Assembly (NCBI GenBank): GCA_032871835.1
Contig: CM065297.1
Location: 16,599,098-16,663,097 of the forward strand
DNA from: Dipteronia dyeriana
Lineage: Eukaryota > Streptophyta > Magnoliopsida > Sapindales > Sapindaceae
DNA: 64,000 nucleotides
Reading direction: 5' to 3'
Position 1 is the stretch's first letter. Every line of letters begins with the position of its first letter. The position numbers and the translations under genes were made by a program. The notes beneath the pieces were generated by a model. It was not told the origin of the DNA. It worked only from the letters and a program-made list of their open reading frames with translations, and ran no database searches. Shown here one piece after another: positions 10,318-22,452 of this stretch.

Positions 10318-13300
10318 GTGACTCATGGACTATCATATACACCACCTATGTCACCAAGCGTTCCTTCTTTTCTTTTGATTTTTCTTGTTTCTAGAAACCC
10401 TAGGGTTTTGTGTCTTCAACCATTGACTGGTTTATTTAAACTGAATGAGGCTGTTCTTATCGTTCATTTTCGTAGAAAAATAAAGGCAAAAAAAAACCTA
10501 GGCTCTCTTATACAGATTCATTTAAGTTCTCCACTGAAGCTTTTTTCGATTCCTCTGCGTCTGCTTTTAAGGTTAGTTTCATGGATCATATTTCATGACA
10601 TCACCTTTTTGTTATAGCGTTCGATGCGCTTGAACGTAGAGATTTTCAATTGGTTTCTTGTATTCGTAGATTATTGGGGGAAACACCTCCTGATCAGCCT
10701 TACTTTCTAAATGCTAATGTTTTCGGGCTTTATCCTGATGTTCATTTTAGCTCTAGTTCTGAATCTTCCAGCTCTGAGTCTTCCATTTCTAAACGTCACA
10801 GGGTTCCTTTACGATCTAGAATGGGGAAGCATCGGAGTAATCATACGGTTCACAAACATGGTTCGAGCGACATTCGATTCGGGAGGTAAAAAATTAACAA
10901 GAACGATGTTGAAGAAGAGCATCGGGCTTCTTGGATCCCCTTTTCTCTTGATTTTTCGAGTGCGTATGATGTCAAATCGAACATGGTCGGGGAAGCAGAG
11001 ATCAAAAAGTATCACGCTCGATTCGATCTGGATGACTCAGTTTTATGGTTCCCGCTGGTGGTAAGGCCACATGGACCCTCCTCCGGACATGGTGGCAGTT
11101 TATGGATCCATGCTCTGCTGTGGTGTGACTCTTCCCCTACAATATTTCATTGCTTGGTTTCTTGCTGAAGCAGGGATTGCTCCCGCTCAGCTAGCCCCGA
11201 ATAGCTATAAGATCCTGGTGTGTATGTGGCATATGTGGAGCCGGATGAATTTGCCATCGCCTTCTCATTAGAAAATTAGACATTTTTATACTTTAAGGCA
11301 ATCTAGTCTGACTGGGACTTACTTTCTTCTATTTAGACATCCAGATAGCTGGATTCATAAGGGGACAAAGGTGAAACGGGGAGTCGATATTTCCTCTGAC
11401 GTCAAGAAGAAAGGTTTTGTATGGGGTTTCCTACCTCGAACAAGTACTGTAAAAACAATTGGTTTTTCGTTGGAGGAAACTGGGGACACGAGATCGAGCT
11501 CTTAGGCGAGGAAAATCAGGAAGTGTTAAAGGTTCTTCGTTTCTCACTGGAACAAGTCGTGGCCTACTTTTACAGATGCTGAGTTGACTAACCTTGCTCG
11601 AGCGGTCGTGCATACTTTGGAGAAAAGAAACATGCTCTATCTTTTTGATGAGAAGAAAACGTTAGCTCTCGACTTCTTTACTTAGATTTCGGATTATCGC
11701 AGACATCGTAAGTAGAATTTCTTCTCGTTTTCATTTTACTTATTTTGTTCTGTTTCTTTTCTAACTCGTTTGTATTCAGTGTATGACATGGACATCGTTT
11801 GCGATGTTCAGGCTCACCAGGTGAAATCGATTACTCAAGCGAGTCGTGAGGAAGCTTCTCATTAAAATAAGGAAGGGATTGATTCGCCTGATAATGAGTC
11901 GGATGAGGATTCCGATGAGGCAGGTGAGTAAGTTCCTGAGTATATTCCTAAAGAAGTTATTCAGCCGACCGCGGGGGAGACAAGCGGTCCGAGTGGCCCT
12001 ATGGGACTTGGTAGTGACCAAAGGGAGTTTGAGGATGAAAGCAGACATGGGAGGCATCCTAGTGGTGTAGTGTCTGGTGAGCCTAGTTCTCTGGTTGATG
12101 AAATGCCTAACGAACAGTTTGCTGATGGGAACGAGGAAGGGGTTAGGGTACCCCCTGATGAGCAGGTTAACTTTTATCCTGATCTTTTTAAATCCTTTTA
12201 AGATATTACTGAAGATTAAGAAGATCCTGCAGCTGACCTCGACTTCCACCGTACTTGGGTCGAGAAAAGGAAGGCAGCTGATTTGCCAACTCGACCTCTT
12301 TAAAAGTTCCTCGAGTGGTGTCATTTGTTGAGTCGAGTGACGAGGAGGATGCAGATGTTGGAGTTTCCCCGAGTGCTCAAGTGGAGAAATCTTTGGGAGG
12401 GGAGAATCCTCATGAGGGTCTAGAGAGAGAAGTTTTTCCACCCCCGAGGTTGAGGTTGAGGTTGAGGTTGAGGTTGAGGTTGAGGATGCAATAGGCTCCT
12501 CGGAAAGGCCTATAGGTCCCACTCCCCATGACATACTGAGAGTCATGTCATCTGGCATAGTTTTTATCGAGGACGACCACTGGAGCCATTTTAGGAATGG
12601 TTCCCCAACAGTTCGTCTTCAAAACATTTTTAATAGCGCGAGCTACGTAAGTTTTACGGACTGTATTTTTTGCATTTATCGTACCTTGGGGTATCTTTAA
12701 CCCATTTCTCCATTGGTGTTCGCTGAGTTTGCTGAAGCTGTTGAGACGCAACAACACCAAGTTGATAGAATAAGGCGTCTGGAGGCTCAGTTAAAAGAGA
12801 ATGAGGATAATCATGCTCAGGTTGAGACGATCTACCAAAAAAGAGGCAAGTTCTGCTCAGGAATTTACTGATCGTTGTTTAGAAAAATAAATGGAGGCCA
12901 AGGAGAGGGCTTTCGTTGCATAAGAGAAGGCTAAATCTTTTCAAAACTTACTCTCTGCCGCTCAGGAGTCAATGCTTAAAGCTGAACAAGAGGCTGAACA
13001 AGCAAAATCATCTTATGAGTAAAAGATTGAAGACCTTGAGCGCCAAGCCCTGACGGTTGAATCCCTTTCGAAGAAGGTCAGGCTGGAACTTGAAGTTCAA
13101 GGGGTTAATCACTTCAAAAGGTCCCCAACTTATGATGCCTTACTTCTCAGGGAGTTCCAATGGGGGTTGGTTTCAGCCGGTGAATTCTTCAAAGTCAAGA
13201 ATCGGGCAACTGATAAGGCTCGAGCTAATTAGGAATTATCAATAAAAAATCATATGGATCATTCCTTGGAAGTCCTTCGGATTCAAATGAAGGAGTAGAG

Positions 13301-13574
13301 AACCTATTGTCGCAGTAAAGACAAAGATCCTCATCCTATGCATCTAGAGGTCTCGTCCGAGCACTGTCTTTCGATGTTTTATGCCAATCAAGAGGCTGGG
13401 GCGGATGGGTCAGAGCCCGATATTGGACCGGCTCTCGGAACAGATTATGGTGCTTGGATGGATGACATGGTTGACACAATCATCTGGCCTTCGAATGAGA
13501 GTCTTCTCCGAAAGTATGAAATGGTTCCCGATCCGAGCATTAATAAGAGCTCTAAATCCTCAGCCCTATCATAG
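10318..13574 (+). pseudogene. Antisense accessory ORF of element A (Transposase_28/plant-mobile-domain-like), degraded
   Basis: Plus-strand reading segments run opposite to the element's pol. The clearest is 11071-11271 (GVTLPLQYFIAWFLAEAGIAPAQLAPNSYKILVCMW, read here as the blocks LPLQYF, LAEAGIAPAQLAPN and YKILV). It resembles the PF04195 family, annotated as putative gypsy-type transposon proteins. A later WFFVGGNW block near 11455 fits the same family. Downstream are an acidic low-complexity stretch (about 11840-12540) and a Gln/Glu/Lys-rich, probably coiled-coil part (about 12730-13230). Stops and frameshifts interrupt it throughout. Known Tat elements carry such an ORF antisense between integrase and the 3' LTR, which is exactly this position. 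Its function is unknown. Confidence 0.6.
12446..12486 (+). repeat. GAGGTT hexamer microsatellite
   Basis: About seven units of GAGGTT lie within the antisense ORF, where they encode alternating Glu-Val. On the other strand they read as Ser-Thr repeats. Confidence 0.85.
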
Positions 13575-14413
13575 ATGTATTTGTAAAGATTTATTTGATT
13601 AATAAAGTTCAATATTTTGCACGGCTGCTTCTGTGAATTTAAAATGCCAAGTATCTTATTAACTAGCTATTGTCAATATCCGAATAACTTTTTTTAAACG
13701 CCAAGTATCTTATTTAACTGGCTAACTCTGTTGCCCAGGTAACTTCGCTGAGTATCCGATTTAACTGGATAGTTTTGTTGCCTGAGCAATTTTTTTAAAT
13801 GCCAAGTATCTTATGAACTGGCAAACGCAATTTTAAGTGCCAAGCATCTTATTAAACTTGCTAATATTATTAACCTAGCCATCTCGAAACAGGCAAGTAG
13901 ATTTGTACTTGTGTTTCATACTCGGTTGCTACCCAAAAGTTATAGCGAGGCTCACCACGATCATACGTTCGATTCCTTACTCAAGTCACTGACGACGTCT
14001 TCTAGTATTTGCCTACGCAAGGATTTATCGAATTGTTAAGCTCTGAATTGCTTAACACAGCTGCGCAATTCACCGGGATTTTTCCGACGATGCCCCGAGC
14101 CGTTTTCCAGAATCTAGTGCATCGTGTTTGCCTTTTGGCTAAGGTCTTGACTGACCTTGCTCGGATGGCATGCTCCTTTGAGCTTCTCTGCCCATTCGAA
14201 AATTTTACCAAATTAATGGTCCCGAGCATTTTATTTTATACAGTTTCATGCTCAATTTTTTTTCATATGTTATTATCATATGCTCAGATTTCTGGAATCC
14301 CGTGTCGGGCTTTTATTCATAACTGTAAAACTAACAATATAAAAATCCCAAAGGGTTGCCAAGAATAAATAAAGTAAAATAAAATCATCCTGACTAAAAA
14401 ATAAAAAAAAAAT
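13575..14413 (-). other. 3' untranslated region of element A with degenerate tandem repeats
   Basis: No coding sequence is recognised. Between about 13640 and 13900 the word GCCAAGTATCTTAT recurs in diverged form at about 13646, 13700, 13801 and 13839, with a weaker copy near 13750, each followed by an AACTGGC-like block. Tandem repeats in the 3' UTR are a known habit of Tat elements. Confidence 0.55.
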
Positions 14414-15091
14414 TCAAGGGTAGAAGATCTTTAAATATTGGGCATTGCATGGTCGGGGTAAAATCTCTCCATCTGGTCGGGCAATCCAGTATGCTCCATA
14501 ACCAACTATTCCTTCAATTTTGTATGGTCCTTTCCATTTATCAACCAACGAGCCAGCAACTTTGTTCGTCGCGTTCAGCGATACTTTTCTGAGCACCAGG
14601 TCTCTTAATTGGAACTTCCTAATCCGAACATGAGAATTATAGAGTTAGGCCACTCTTTGCTGGTATGCCGCATTTTGTACTTGGGATTTCTCCATTTTCT
14701 CTTCCAACTCATCTAGGCTTTGTAACAGCATATCAACACTCTGATCTTCATCATATAGCCTGACTCTAGGTGACATATACAATGTTTCTACCGGGATGAC
14801 AATTTCTGTTCCGATTGCCAAGGAAAACGGAGTTTCTTCCGTAAAAGTCCTGGCTGTTGTTCGATAAGCCCATAATACTTCGGGAAGTTTTTCGACCCAA
14901 CTGCCCTTTTTGGCATCTAGCTTCGCTTTGAGTGTATGCTTGATGATTTTGTTTACTGCTTCAGCTTGTCCATTTGTTTGAAGGTGGGCAGCTGTGGTAT
15001 AATAATTTACAATCTGATACTCGTTGTACAACTGTCTGAACTTTTGATTATCAAATTGGGTGCCATTGTCAGTGATAATAGTGTTCAAAAC
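14414..15091 (-). pseudogene. Element A integrase, C-terminal part
   Basis: The second and third parts of the integrase catalytic triad are visible: the Asp of ITDNGTQF and the Glu of NGQAEAVNK, followed by LWAYRTTARTFTEETPFSL. After a break near 14600-14650 comes the KWKGPYKI and YWIARPDG C-terminal domain, ending in FYP. The frame is interrupted at its upstream end by element B, whose TG starts at 15092. The N-terminal half continues at 21383. Confidence 0.9.
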
Positions 15092-15685
15092 TGATATGAA
15101 CCTCACCAAGAGCAGTGAGACCCAGAACCAATATATGGTAACAAAGGATCATTTTCTAACCAAGTTTATAAACAAGAACGTTATCGGACCGCGACCCATT
15201 ACCTATAAGGAGGTAAGAACCAACGGTATCAAGAAGTTGAAGACGCCACACTCAAGAACAAGAAGGAGATGTGAGTGATAAGTCTAGATTTCGGAACCAA
15301 AAGAGATGAACTCTCGCTATTTTTTTAATTCATTCAAGTCTACCGAATTACATCCAATTCATTCCTTTATTTACTAAAACCCTAAACGAAAAGAAAGGCT
15401 ATAAGCCAACCTAAAAGGAAACAAGATAATTCGGCTATTAAGGCCTTACAATCAGAAGAAAACTTAATTGATTGCTCCCTAATTGGAAAGCTAAATCTGG
15501 AAACAAATCAGCCCCTTAATTTGGGAAACAAATCAACTATTATTCTTTGGAAATTAAAAGGAAATAAATCAACCAAAGTTGAATCTTCTTCTAGCTTGTG
15601 CCACATGCCCAAGTCTTCCTTATTCAGCCCAGTCAATTGCCTTGATGACTTTAATTATGCCTTGGTCTTTATGTGGGCTTATCTT
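15092..15685 (-). repeat. 3' LTR of element B, truncated
   Basis: This matches 20650 to about 21240 of the other LTR, then stops abruptly inside the CTTATCTT word. Directly beyond it lies integrase-end coding sequence instead of the missing outer part of the LTR (about 140 bp) and the polypurine tract. A deletion joined pol to the middle of the LTR. Confidence 0.8.
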
Positions 15686-15689
15686 GAAA

Positions 15690-16485
15690 GTAGTTTAGAA
15701 CTCCGTTGGGTTGGAAACCGTTCCTTCCTCATTTGTAACCACACCCAATCACCAGGCTCAAACACAACTTTCTTACACCCTTTATTTGCTTGGTTGGCGT
15801 ATTGCTCAGTTCGTCTCTCTACGTTTTGCCGAGTCTTTTCATGGATTTGCTTAACAAAATCTGTCTTTTTCTTTCCATCCTAGTTAACATGCTCATTCAC
15901 AGGTAAATGAATTAAATCCAAAGGAGTCCATGGGTTAAAACCATACACAATTTCAAAAGACAAAAAATGAGTTGCATAATGCACGCTTCTATTATAAGCA
16001 AACTCTACATGCGACAAACAATCCTCCTATGTTTTCAAGTTCTTTTGTATTATCGCATGTAACAAGGTAGATAAAGTCCTATTAACTACTTCAGTTTGAC
16101 CATCAATTTGTGGATGACAAGTAGTAGAAAATAAAATTTTAGTGCCTAACTTGCCCCACAAAGTCTTCCAAAAGTAGCTTAACAACTTAGCATCTCTATC
16201 CGAAACAATGATCTTAGGCATGCCATGAAATCTCACAATTTCTTTGAAAAACAAATCAGCAATATGTGATGCATCATCGGTTTTATGACAAGGAATGAAA
16301 TGTGCCATTTTAGAAAACCTATCAACAACCACATATATAGAGTCCCTGCCCTTTTTTGACCTAGGCAAACCTAACACAATCCATAGAAATATCAATCCAA
16401 GGTCCACTAGGTATAGGCAAAGGAATATACAATCCATGAGGCTTAATCCTAGACTTGGCTTGTCTACATGTAATGCATTTATCAC
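15690..16485 (-). pseudogene. Element B integrase
   Basis: The catalytic core is readable: [12 protein letters not shown], then the Asp of SDRDAKL and the Glu of [11 protein letters not shown]. The first catalytic Asp region (upstream of [12 protein letters not shown]) is damaged by frameshifts. A C-terminal block VFEPGDWVWLQMRKERFP is seen near 15710-15770 in another frame. The sequence then runs into the truncated LTR, so the true C-terminus is lost. Confidence 0.85.
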
Positions 16486-16528
16486 AGATTCTTTCTACAT
16501 CACGTTTCATATGAGGCCAAAAGAAATG

Positions 16529-17206
16529 TTAATGCGAAGTATCTAGCGTCTTAGCTACACCAAAATGCCTCATCAAACCTCCCACATGAGCTTCTCTAAC
16601 AAGCAATTCACGTAAAGAACTCTTAGGCACACATAGTTTAGTTTCTCTAAATAAAAATCCATCATGCCTATAAAATTTACCAAATGCAGCCTTTTCACAT
16701 GCATTGAACACATTGCCGAAATCAGAATCTTCCACATACAATTCTTTAATGTATTCAAAACCAAACAACCTAGCATCCAAAGTAGAAAGTAGAACGTACC
16801 TTCTTGACAGAGCATCAGCAACCGCGTTTTCCTTACCCTTTTTGTACTTGATCACATATGGAAATGTTTCAATAAACTCTACCCACTTGGCATGCCGCTT
16901 ATTTAGCTTGTGTTGCCCCTTTATATGCTTCAAGGATTCATGATCGGTGTGAATCACAAATTCTTTTGGCTAAAGGTAGTGTTGTCAAGTTTCCAATGCT
17001 CTAATCAAAGAGTACATTTCCTTGTCATAGGTAGGATAATCCAAGGCTGCTCCACTTATCTTCTCACTAAAATAGGCAATGGGACGACCTTCTTGCATTA
17101 GAACAGCTCCAATACCTATTCCTGAAGCATCACACTCAATCTCAAAAGTTTTAGCAAAGTCAGGCAAACCAAGCAAATGTGCATTAGTTAATTTTTCCTT
17201 AATCAA
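16529..17206 (-). pseudogene. Element B RNase H and integrase zinc-binding region
   Basis: RNase H of the Gypsy type: [27 protein letters not shown] (first Asp in CDAS), then [10 protein letters not shown], and [14 protein letters not shown] at its end. A stop separates the segments near 16970. Downstream, [13 protein letters not shown] is the start of the integrase His/His zinc-binding part. It is continuous with RT upstream and integrase downstream in a single polyprotein. Confidence 0.88.
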
Positions 17207-17233
17207 GTTAAAAGCCTTTTTTTGTTCATTACC

Positions 17234-18257
17234 TCACTTAAAACCCACATTCTTTTTTATAACTTCGGTTAAAGGTGCAGCTACACTACTAAAATCTTTC
17301 ACAAACCTCCTATAAAAACTAGCCAACCCATGAAAACTTCTAACTTGTCCTACATTGGTAGGTTTCGACCACTCCTTAATTGCCTTAACCTTTTCTTCAT
17401 CAACCCCAATTCCCTTAGCACTAACAACAAAACCTAGAAATACAAGCTTATCGGTGCAAAATGTACACTTTTTGAGATTAGCAAACAACTTTTCTATTCT
17501 TAAAACACCTAAAACAAGTTTTAAATGTTCAACATGCTCATCCAAGTTTTTGCTATAAATCAGAATGTCATCAAAATAAACAACCACAAACTTTCCAATA
17601 AAAGCACGCAAAACATGGTTCATTAATCTCATGAAAGTACTTGGTGCATTAGTTAATCCAAAAGGCATAACTAACCACTCATATAAACCATATTTTGTTT
17701 TAAAAGCAGTTTTCCACTCATCACCTTCCTTCATCCTAATTTGATGATATCCACTTTTTAGATCAATTTTAGTAAAAACAATATAACCATGCAATTCATC
17801 AAGCATATCATCTAATCTAGGAATAGAATGTCGATACTTTATAGTGATATTGTTGATGGCACGACAATCAACGCACATCATCCATGTTCCATCCTTCTTT
17901 GGTATAAGCAACACAGGAACCGCACAAGGACTCATGCTCTCACGCACATACCCCTTTTCCATGAGCTCACTAACCTACCTTTGAAGTTCCTTTGTCTCCT
18001 CGGGATTACTTCTATATGCTGGCCCATTTGAGATGGGTGCTCCAGGTACAAAGTCAATTTGGTAGCTCAATCCCCCTTATTGGTGGTAAACCAATAGGCA
18101 TCTTTTCGGGAAACACTTCATCAAAGTCCTGCAATAGAGAAACAACAACACTAGACAAGGAAGGGTTAAGTTCATTAGTACTAAAGCAAGCCTCTTTGTA
18201 CAAAAGTACAATCATTGGCTGATTTGAAAATATAGCCTTTTTGACCTCACTCCCCAT
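17234..18257 (-). pseudogene. Element B reverse transcriptase
   Basis: The RT core spans 17962-17234 without a stop (242 codons). [38 protein letters not shown], the [11 protein letters not shown] block and the [11 protein letters not shown] active site (YFDD) are all present, with FLGFVVS and [16 protein letters not shown] following. The N-terminal linker QDFDEVFPEKMPIGLPPIRGIEL lies in 18257-18054. It is the best preserved part of element B. Confidence 0.92.
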
Positions 18258-18765
18258 TGCATAAAAGCTTACTTGTTTTCTCTCTTTTTTTTCTCACCAA
18301 CCTCTTTTTCTTTTTCCTCTTTTTTTTTTCATTTTTTGCTATTTCAAACTCTTTTTCTTTTCTCTCTCTTTCTTTTGAACTCTCACTCTCACTCTATTTT
18401 TTGACATCTCTCTTTTTTCTTAACCTCACTTGATCTTCATACACTTGTTTTGGGGTTAAAGGTACAAGAGTGATTGATTTTTTATTGAGTATAAAGGAGT
18501 ATTTATTGGTATACCCATCATGGGTCACATGCCTATCGAACTGTCATGGTCTCCCCAAAAGGATATGGCCCATATACATTGGTACCACATCACAACGGAC
18601 TTCATCTTTGTACTTTCCAATTGAAAATGTCACCAACACTTGTTTAGTCACATTGATTTCCCCATTATCATTTAACCATTGTAGCTTATATGGTTTAGGA
18701 TGCCTCAAAGTGGCTAAATTCAATTTCTCCATAAAAATAGTGCTAGCCACATTAGTACAACTCCC
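18258..18765 (-). pseudogene. Element B protease and Lys/Glu-rich linker
   Basis: On minus, the segment 18750-18544 (FMEKLNLATLRHPKPY, TFSIGKYKDEVRCDVVPM, HILLGRP) is a retropepsin-like aspartic protease. Its active-site region lies at the end of the gag frame, beside CSMIID, where a stop interrupts it. Bases about 18270-18430 are almost pure pyrimidine on plus, so minus would encode a highly charged Lys/Glu/Arg stretch between protease and RT. Confidence 0.75.
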
Positions 18766-20115
18766 TCAATCAATGATCATGCTACATACCTTATCATTAA
18801 CATGGCAGCGGGTGTGAAAAATGTTATCACGTTGTACCTCACCATCTTCCTTGGCTTGAGCACTAAGAGCTCTTCTTGCCACCAAAAGCTCTCCATTCAC
18901 CGGATATTCAATATCACTTGCATCCTCCAAAGGTGACATGGACTTATCATCAGATTCACCCTCAGATTCGATCTCACCATCATCTTTCAAAACCATTACT
19001 CTCTTGTTTGGGCATTGAGATGCAATATGACATACTCCCAAACACTTAAAGCACTTAATGTCACGATTTCTAGAAGGTTGAGAATCTGATGTACCTTGTT
19101 TTAATGTGCCTCTGACCTTATGATCTCTGGAAGGTTCGGCCTTGGCCTTGAAACTAGGCTGGTCATCCCTCTTGCTCCAATTCAGTTTCCATGATGATGA
19201 AGAACTCAAATTTTCCCCAACCCATGTGGAACTCTTTCTCTTCAACTGTTGTTCCACCTTAATTGCCATGTGCACCATGTCACTCAATTCAACATAATGT
19301 TGTAACTCCACCACATTTTCTATGTCTCGGTTTAGTCCACTTAAAAACCTAGCCATAATAGCCTCTCGGTCTTCCTCTACATCAGCTCGAATCATGGCTA
19401 TCTCCATCTCTTTGTAGTAATCTTCAACACACTTAGACCCTTGAGTAAGAGTTTACAATTTTTGAACCAAACCCCTATAATAGTGACTCGGAATGAAACG
19501 CTTCCTCATGACAACTTTCATCTCCTCCCAAGTCTCAATAGGTCTTTCTCCATTCTGTCTTCTACTCACAATCAGTTGATCCCACCAAACGATAACATAA
19601 TCAGTAACTTCTATAACAACCAACTTTACCTTCTTTAATTTAGAATATTCATGGCAGTCAAATACCAATTCTATTCTTTTCTCCCACTCCAAATAAGCTT
19701 CGGGATCAGTTTTACCTTGGAACGTTGGGATTTTCACCTTTATACTACCCAAATTATTATCATCCCTCTCTCCATACCTATCTCCTCTATACCCATACCT
19801 AACTCCTCTGCCTCCCATTTCACGCCTAAATCTGCCTGCACCCACATTGGACATACGATCACCCTTCTCTAGGTCATTCCCATAATCTTCTTCATAATCA
19901 TCCCTATGTGGGTTTCTTTCTCTTCGTTCCACATTAGGAACCCTAATTAGTTGTACCCTTTGTGAACTAGACTCCACCTTATCTATCCTATCATGCACCT
20001 CACCAATCTTAATCTCCATCCGCTCCACGTTTTTTTGTATGGCTTTATACAAAAAATTGAGATCTATCGTTTCTGGTGCATCATCAGACAAGTCTTTACT
20101 TTTATCACGTGACAT
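18766..20115 (-). pseudogene. Element B gag
   Basis: The gag start (MSRDKSKDLSDD) lies at 20115. A basic Arg/Gly-rich region is followed by the Retrotrans_gag block VKIPTFQGKTDPEAYLEWE and VWWDQL, then WEEMKVVMRKRFIP. After a break near 19410-19450 the frame continues with a CCHC zinc knuckle (CFKCLGVCHIASQC) and an acidic tail. The zinc knuckle is intact, with Cys, Cys, His and Cys all present. It binds element RNA during packaging in this family. Confidence 0.9.
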
Positions 20116-20635
20116 ATTTGAAACCTGTAAAACAAAAAAAAAATAGTAAGCCTCACAAACACTCCTTCACGTGTTTACTCTCAAAGATGGTGGCACTCAC
20201 ACTTGTGTTTTCACTCGATTCTTTGGCTTTTACCCTCTGATGAGCTCACACACTCTTGTATTTTCCACTCTTTGTTAACTCTTTTAGTTCTTCCTTTTTT
20301 TTGACTTATACGAACACTCACATGAAGTTCAAGAAAAATAGAAGTTACAAAACAAATGGACAAGAATAATGAAGACGGGATTCTTCAGCTATGTTTTATT
20401 GAATATCAATGCACGAAATCAAGAAAAGGAATAGAAATAGTTGATATAGGTTCAACTACATGACCTAAAAAAAATTATACTTTTTTTTACCGACCTTGAT
20501 CAAATGGACTCAAGAACAGCTTTTGGTATTTTTTTTTGTACCGGATTTGATCAAACCAATTTTTTTGTTGTTGAAACAAACGAATACAGAGAAGAAAAAG
20601 AACATGGATAGATTAAACCTGATTTAGAAGCTTAA

Positions 20636-20647
20636 GCTTTTATACCA
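20636..20647 (-). other. Primer-binding site of element B
   Basis: On minus it reads TGGTATAAAAGC, two bases after the LTR end. This resembles the initiator-Met tRNA site TGGTATCAGAGC with two changes. Confidence 0.65.
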
Positions 20648-20649
20648 AC

Positions 20650-21382
20650 TGATATGAACCTCACCAAGAGTAGTGAGACCTGGAACCAATATATGGTAAC
20701 AAAGGATCGTTTTCTAACCAAGTTTATAAACAAGAACGTTATCGAACCGCGACCCGTTACCTATAAATAGGTAAGAACCAACGGTATCAAGAATTTGAAG
20801 ACGCCACACTCAAGAACAAGAAGGAGATGTGAGTGATAAGTCTAGATTTCAGAACCAAAAGAGATGAACTCTTGCTATTTTTTTTATTCATTCAAGTCTG
20901 CCGAATTACATCCAATTCGTTCCTTTATATACTAAAACCCTAGCTATAAGCCAACCTAAAAGGAAACAAGATAATTCGGCTATTAAGGCCTTACAATCAG
21001 AAGAAAACTAAATTTAGAAACTATTGACTTGCTCCTTAATTGGAAAGCTAAATCTAGAAACAAATCAGCCCCTTAATTTGGGAAACAAATCAACTATTAT
21101 TCTTTGGAAATTATAAGGAAATAAATCAACCAAAGTTGAATCTTCTCCTAGATTGTGCCACAAGCCCAATCTTCCTTATTCGGCCAGTCAATTGTCTTGA
21201 TGACATTAATTACGCATTGGTCTTCATGTGGGCTTATCTTAGACTTCAACACTTCAAAATCAGCCAAAGTGTCTTGAATTAGGTCATTCAATGCTTCTTG
21301 GAATCTCTTATCTCTTGCCCTTGTTATTGGCCCAACCGGAACATGCAATGGATCATTTGATGCAGCTAACTTGTTCTCATCA
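20650..21382 (-). repeat. 5' LTR of element B
   Basis: 733 bp; read on minus it begins TGATGAGAAC and ends GGTTCATATCA. It is the complete copy against which the truncated 3' LTR at 15092 can be measured. Confidence 0.88.
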
Positions 21383-22452
21383 GAAACTCCAAACCTGTAG
21401 AGTATGTTTTTTTCACAAAGTTTGTGGTAATTGCTTCCATGATATGTACTAACGCTTCAGCTTCCACCCACTTCGTGAAATAATCAATGGCCACGATTGC
21501 ATGCTTAGCTCCACCCCATGTTCTTGCTGGCATTGGACCAATTAAGTCTAGTCCCCACATAGCGAATGACCATGGGGATGTGAGGCTTTAAGTTGTTCAG
21601 GGGGCTGTTGAATATCTTTGGCGATCCCTTGGCAAGCAATGCAACTTTCTGAACATCGCTGTGCATCCGAGAAAATAGAAGGCCAATAAAAACCTTACCT
21701 GAGTACCTTTTATGCCAAGCTTTTACCTCCAGTATGGTTCCCGCATACTCCGCCATGGATTTCCTGTAGTATCCGGTATGCATCTTCCTCTGATACACAT
21801 CTTTGGAGTGTTCGGGAAAACCCTCATCTGTACAGTCCTCCTCCAATCAGTGTGTATCTTGCTGACCGGTACCTGATGCGTTTTGCTTCTAAAGGATCTT
21901 TCGGGAGTATATCTTCTTCCAAGTACCTTTTTAACTGAATCATCCAACCGTCTAACAGTATTTGAATTTCTGAGACTTCAAAGTTTTTTGGCTCAATTAT
22001 ACTTGGTCTAAAAAGATGTGCAACCAGAATAATTTTTGGCCTAATTGTGGTTGTTACTGATACTAGTTTGGACAAAGCGTCTGGCTTTTCATTTTCTTCT
22101 CTAGGGATCTGGATAATCCTGTATTCCTTGAATTTTTGGAGGAGTTGTTTTGTTATACCCAAATAAGCCATTATACCTTCATCTCTGGCCTGATACTTGC
22201 CTAAGACTTGGTTGACGACTACCTGTGAGTCACTGAATATCTCAACCTCATCTGTTCCGAGAGCTATGCAAACTCTAATCTCTGCTGCAATGCCTCATAT
22301 TCGGCTTGGTTATTTGTTACATTGAAATCGAATCTCATGGCATATTCAATATCATCTCCTTCTGGGGTGCATACCATGATCCCTGCCCCGTTGTCATGAA
22401 TGTTCGAGGAACCATCGACATATAATCTCCATGAGAAACTCTTGCCCAACAT
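21383..22452 (-). pseudogene. Element A second RNase H and N-terminal integrase
   Basis: An RNase H of the type carried as a second copy by Tat elements (SWRLYVDGSSN, GAGIMV, NNQAEYEAL) spans 22452-22264. Then in changing frames come a tether region (YLGITKQLLQKFKEYRIIQIPREENEKPDALSKL), the integrase start, and the first catalytic Asp in GLDLIGPMPARTWGGAKHAIVAIDYFTKWVEAE. Reading stops at 21383, where element B inserted. Several frameshifts occur between 21500 and 22260. Confidence 0.87.

Larger units (their letters stand above)
15092..21382 (-). mobile_element. Element B: Ty3/Gypsy retrotransposon nested in element A integrase
   Basis: Related direct LTRs lie at 15092-15685 (truncated) and 20650-21382. 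The flanks AAAAC (15087-15091) and GAAAC (21383-21387) look like a 5-bp target duplication with one change. The minus-strand order is gag, protease, RT, RNase H, integrase. The element A integrase reading resumes on either side, which proves the insertion. It looks chromovirus-like from its RT and gag, but the far C-terminal part where a chromodomain would sit is deleted, so the lineage is open. Many stops and shifts make it defective. Confidence 0.9.

Noticed and set aside
11776..12558. A minus-strand open frame of 260 codons starting near the GAGGTT hexamer
   Set aside because: It is low-complexity (Ser/Thr repeats from the hexamer, then Arg/Ile/Leu-rich) with no domain, and lies opposite the degraded antisense ORF whose codons fit a known family better.
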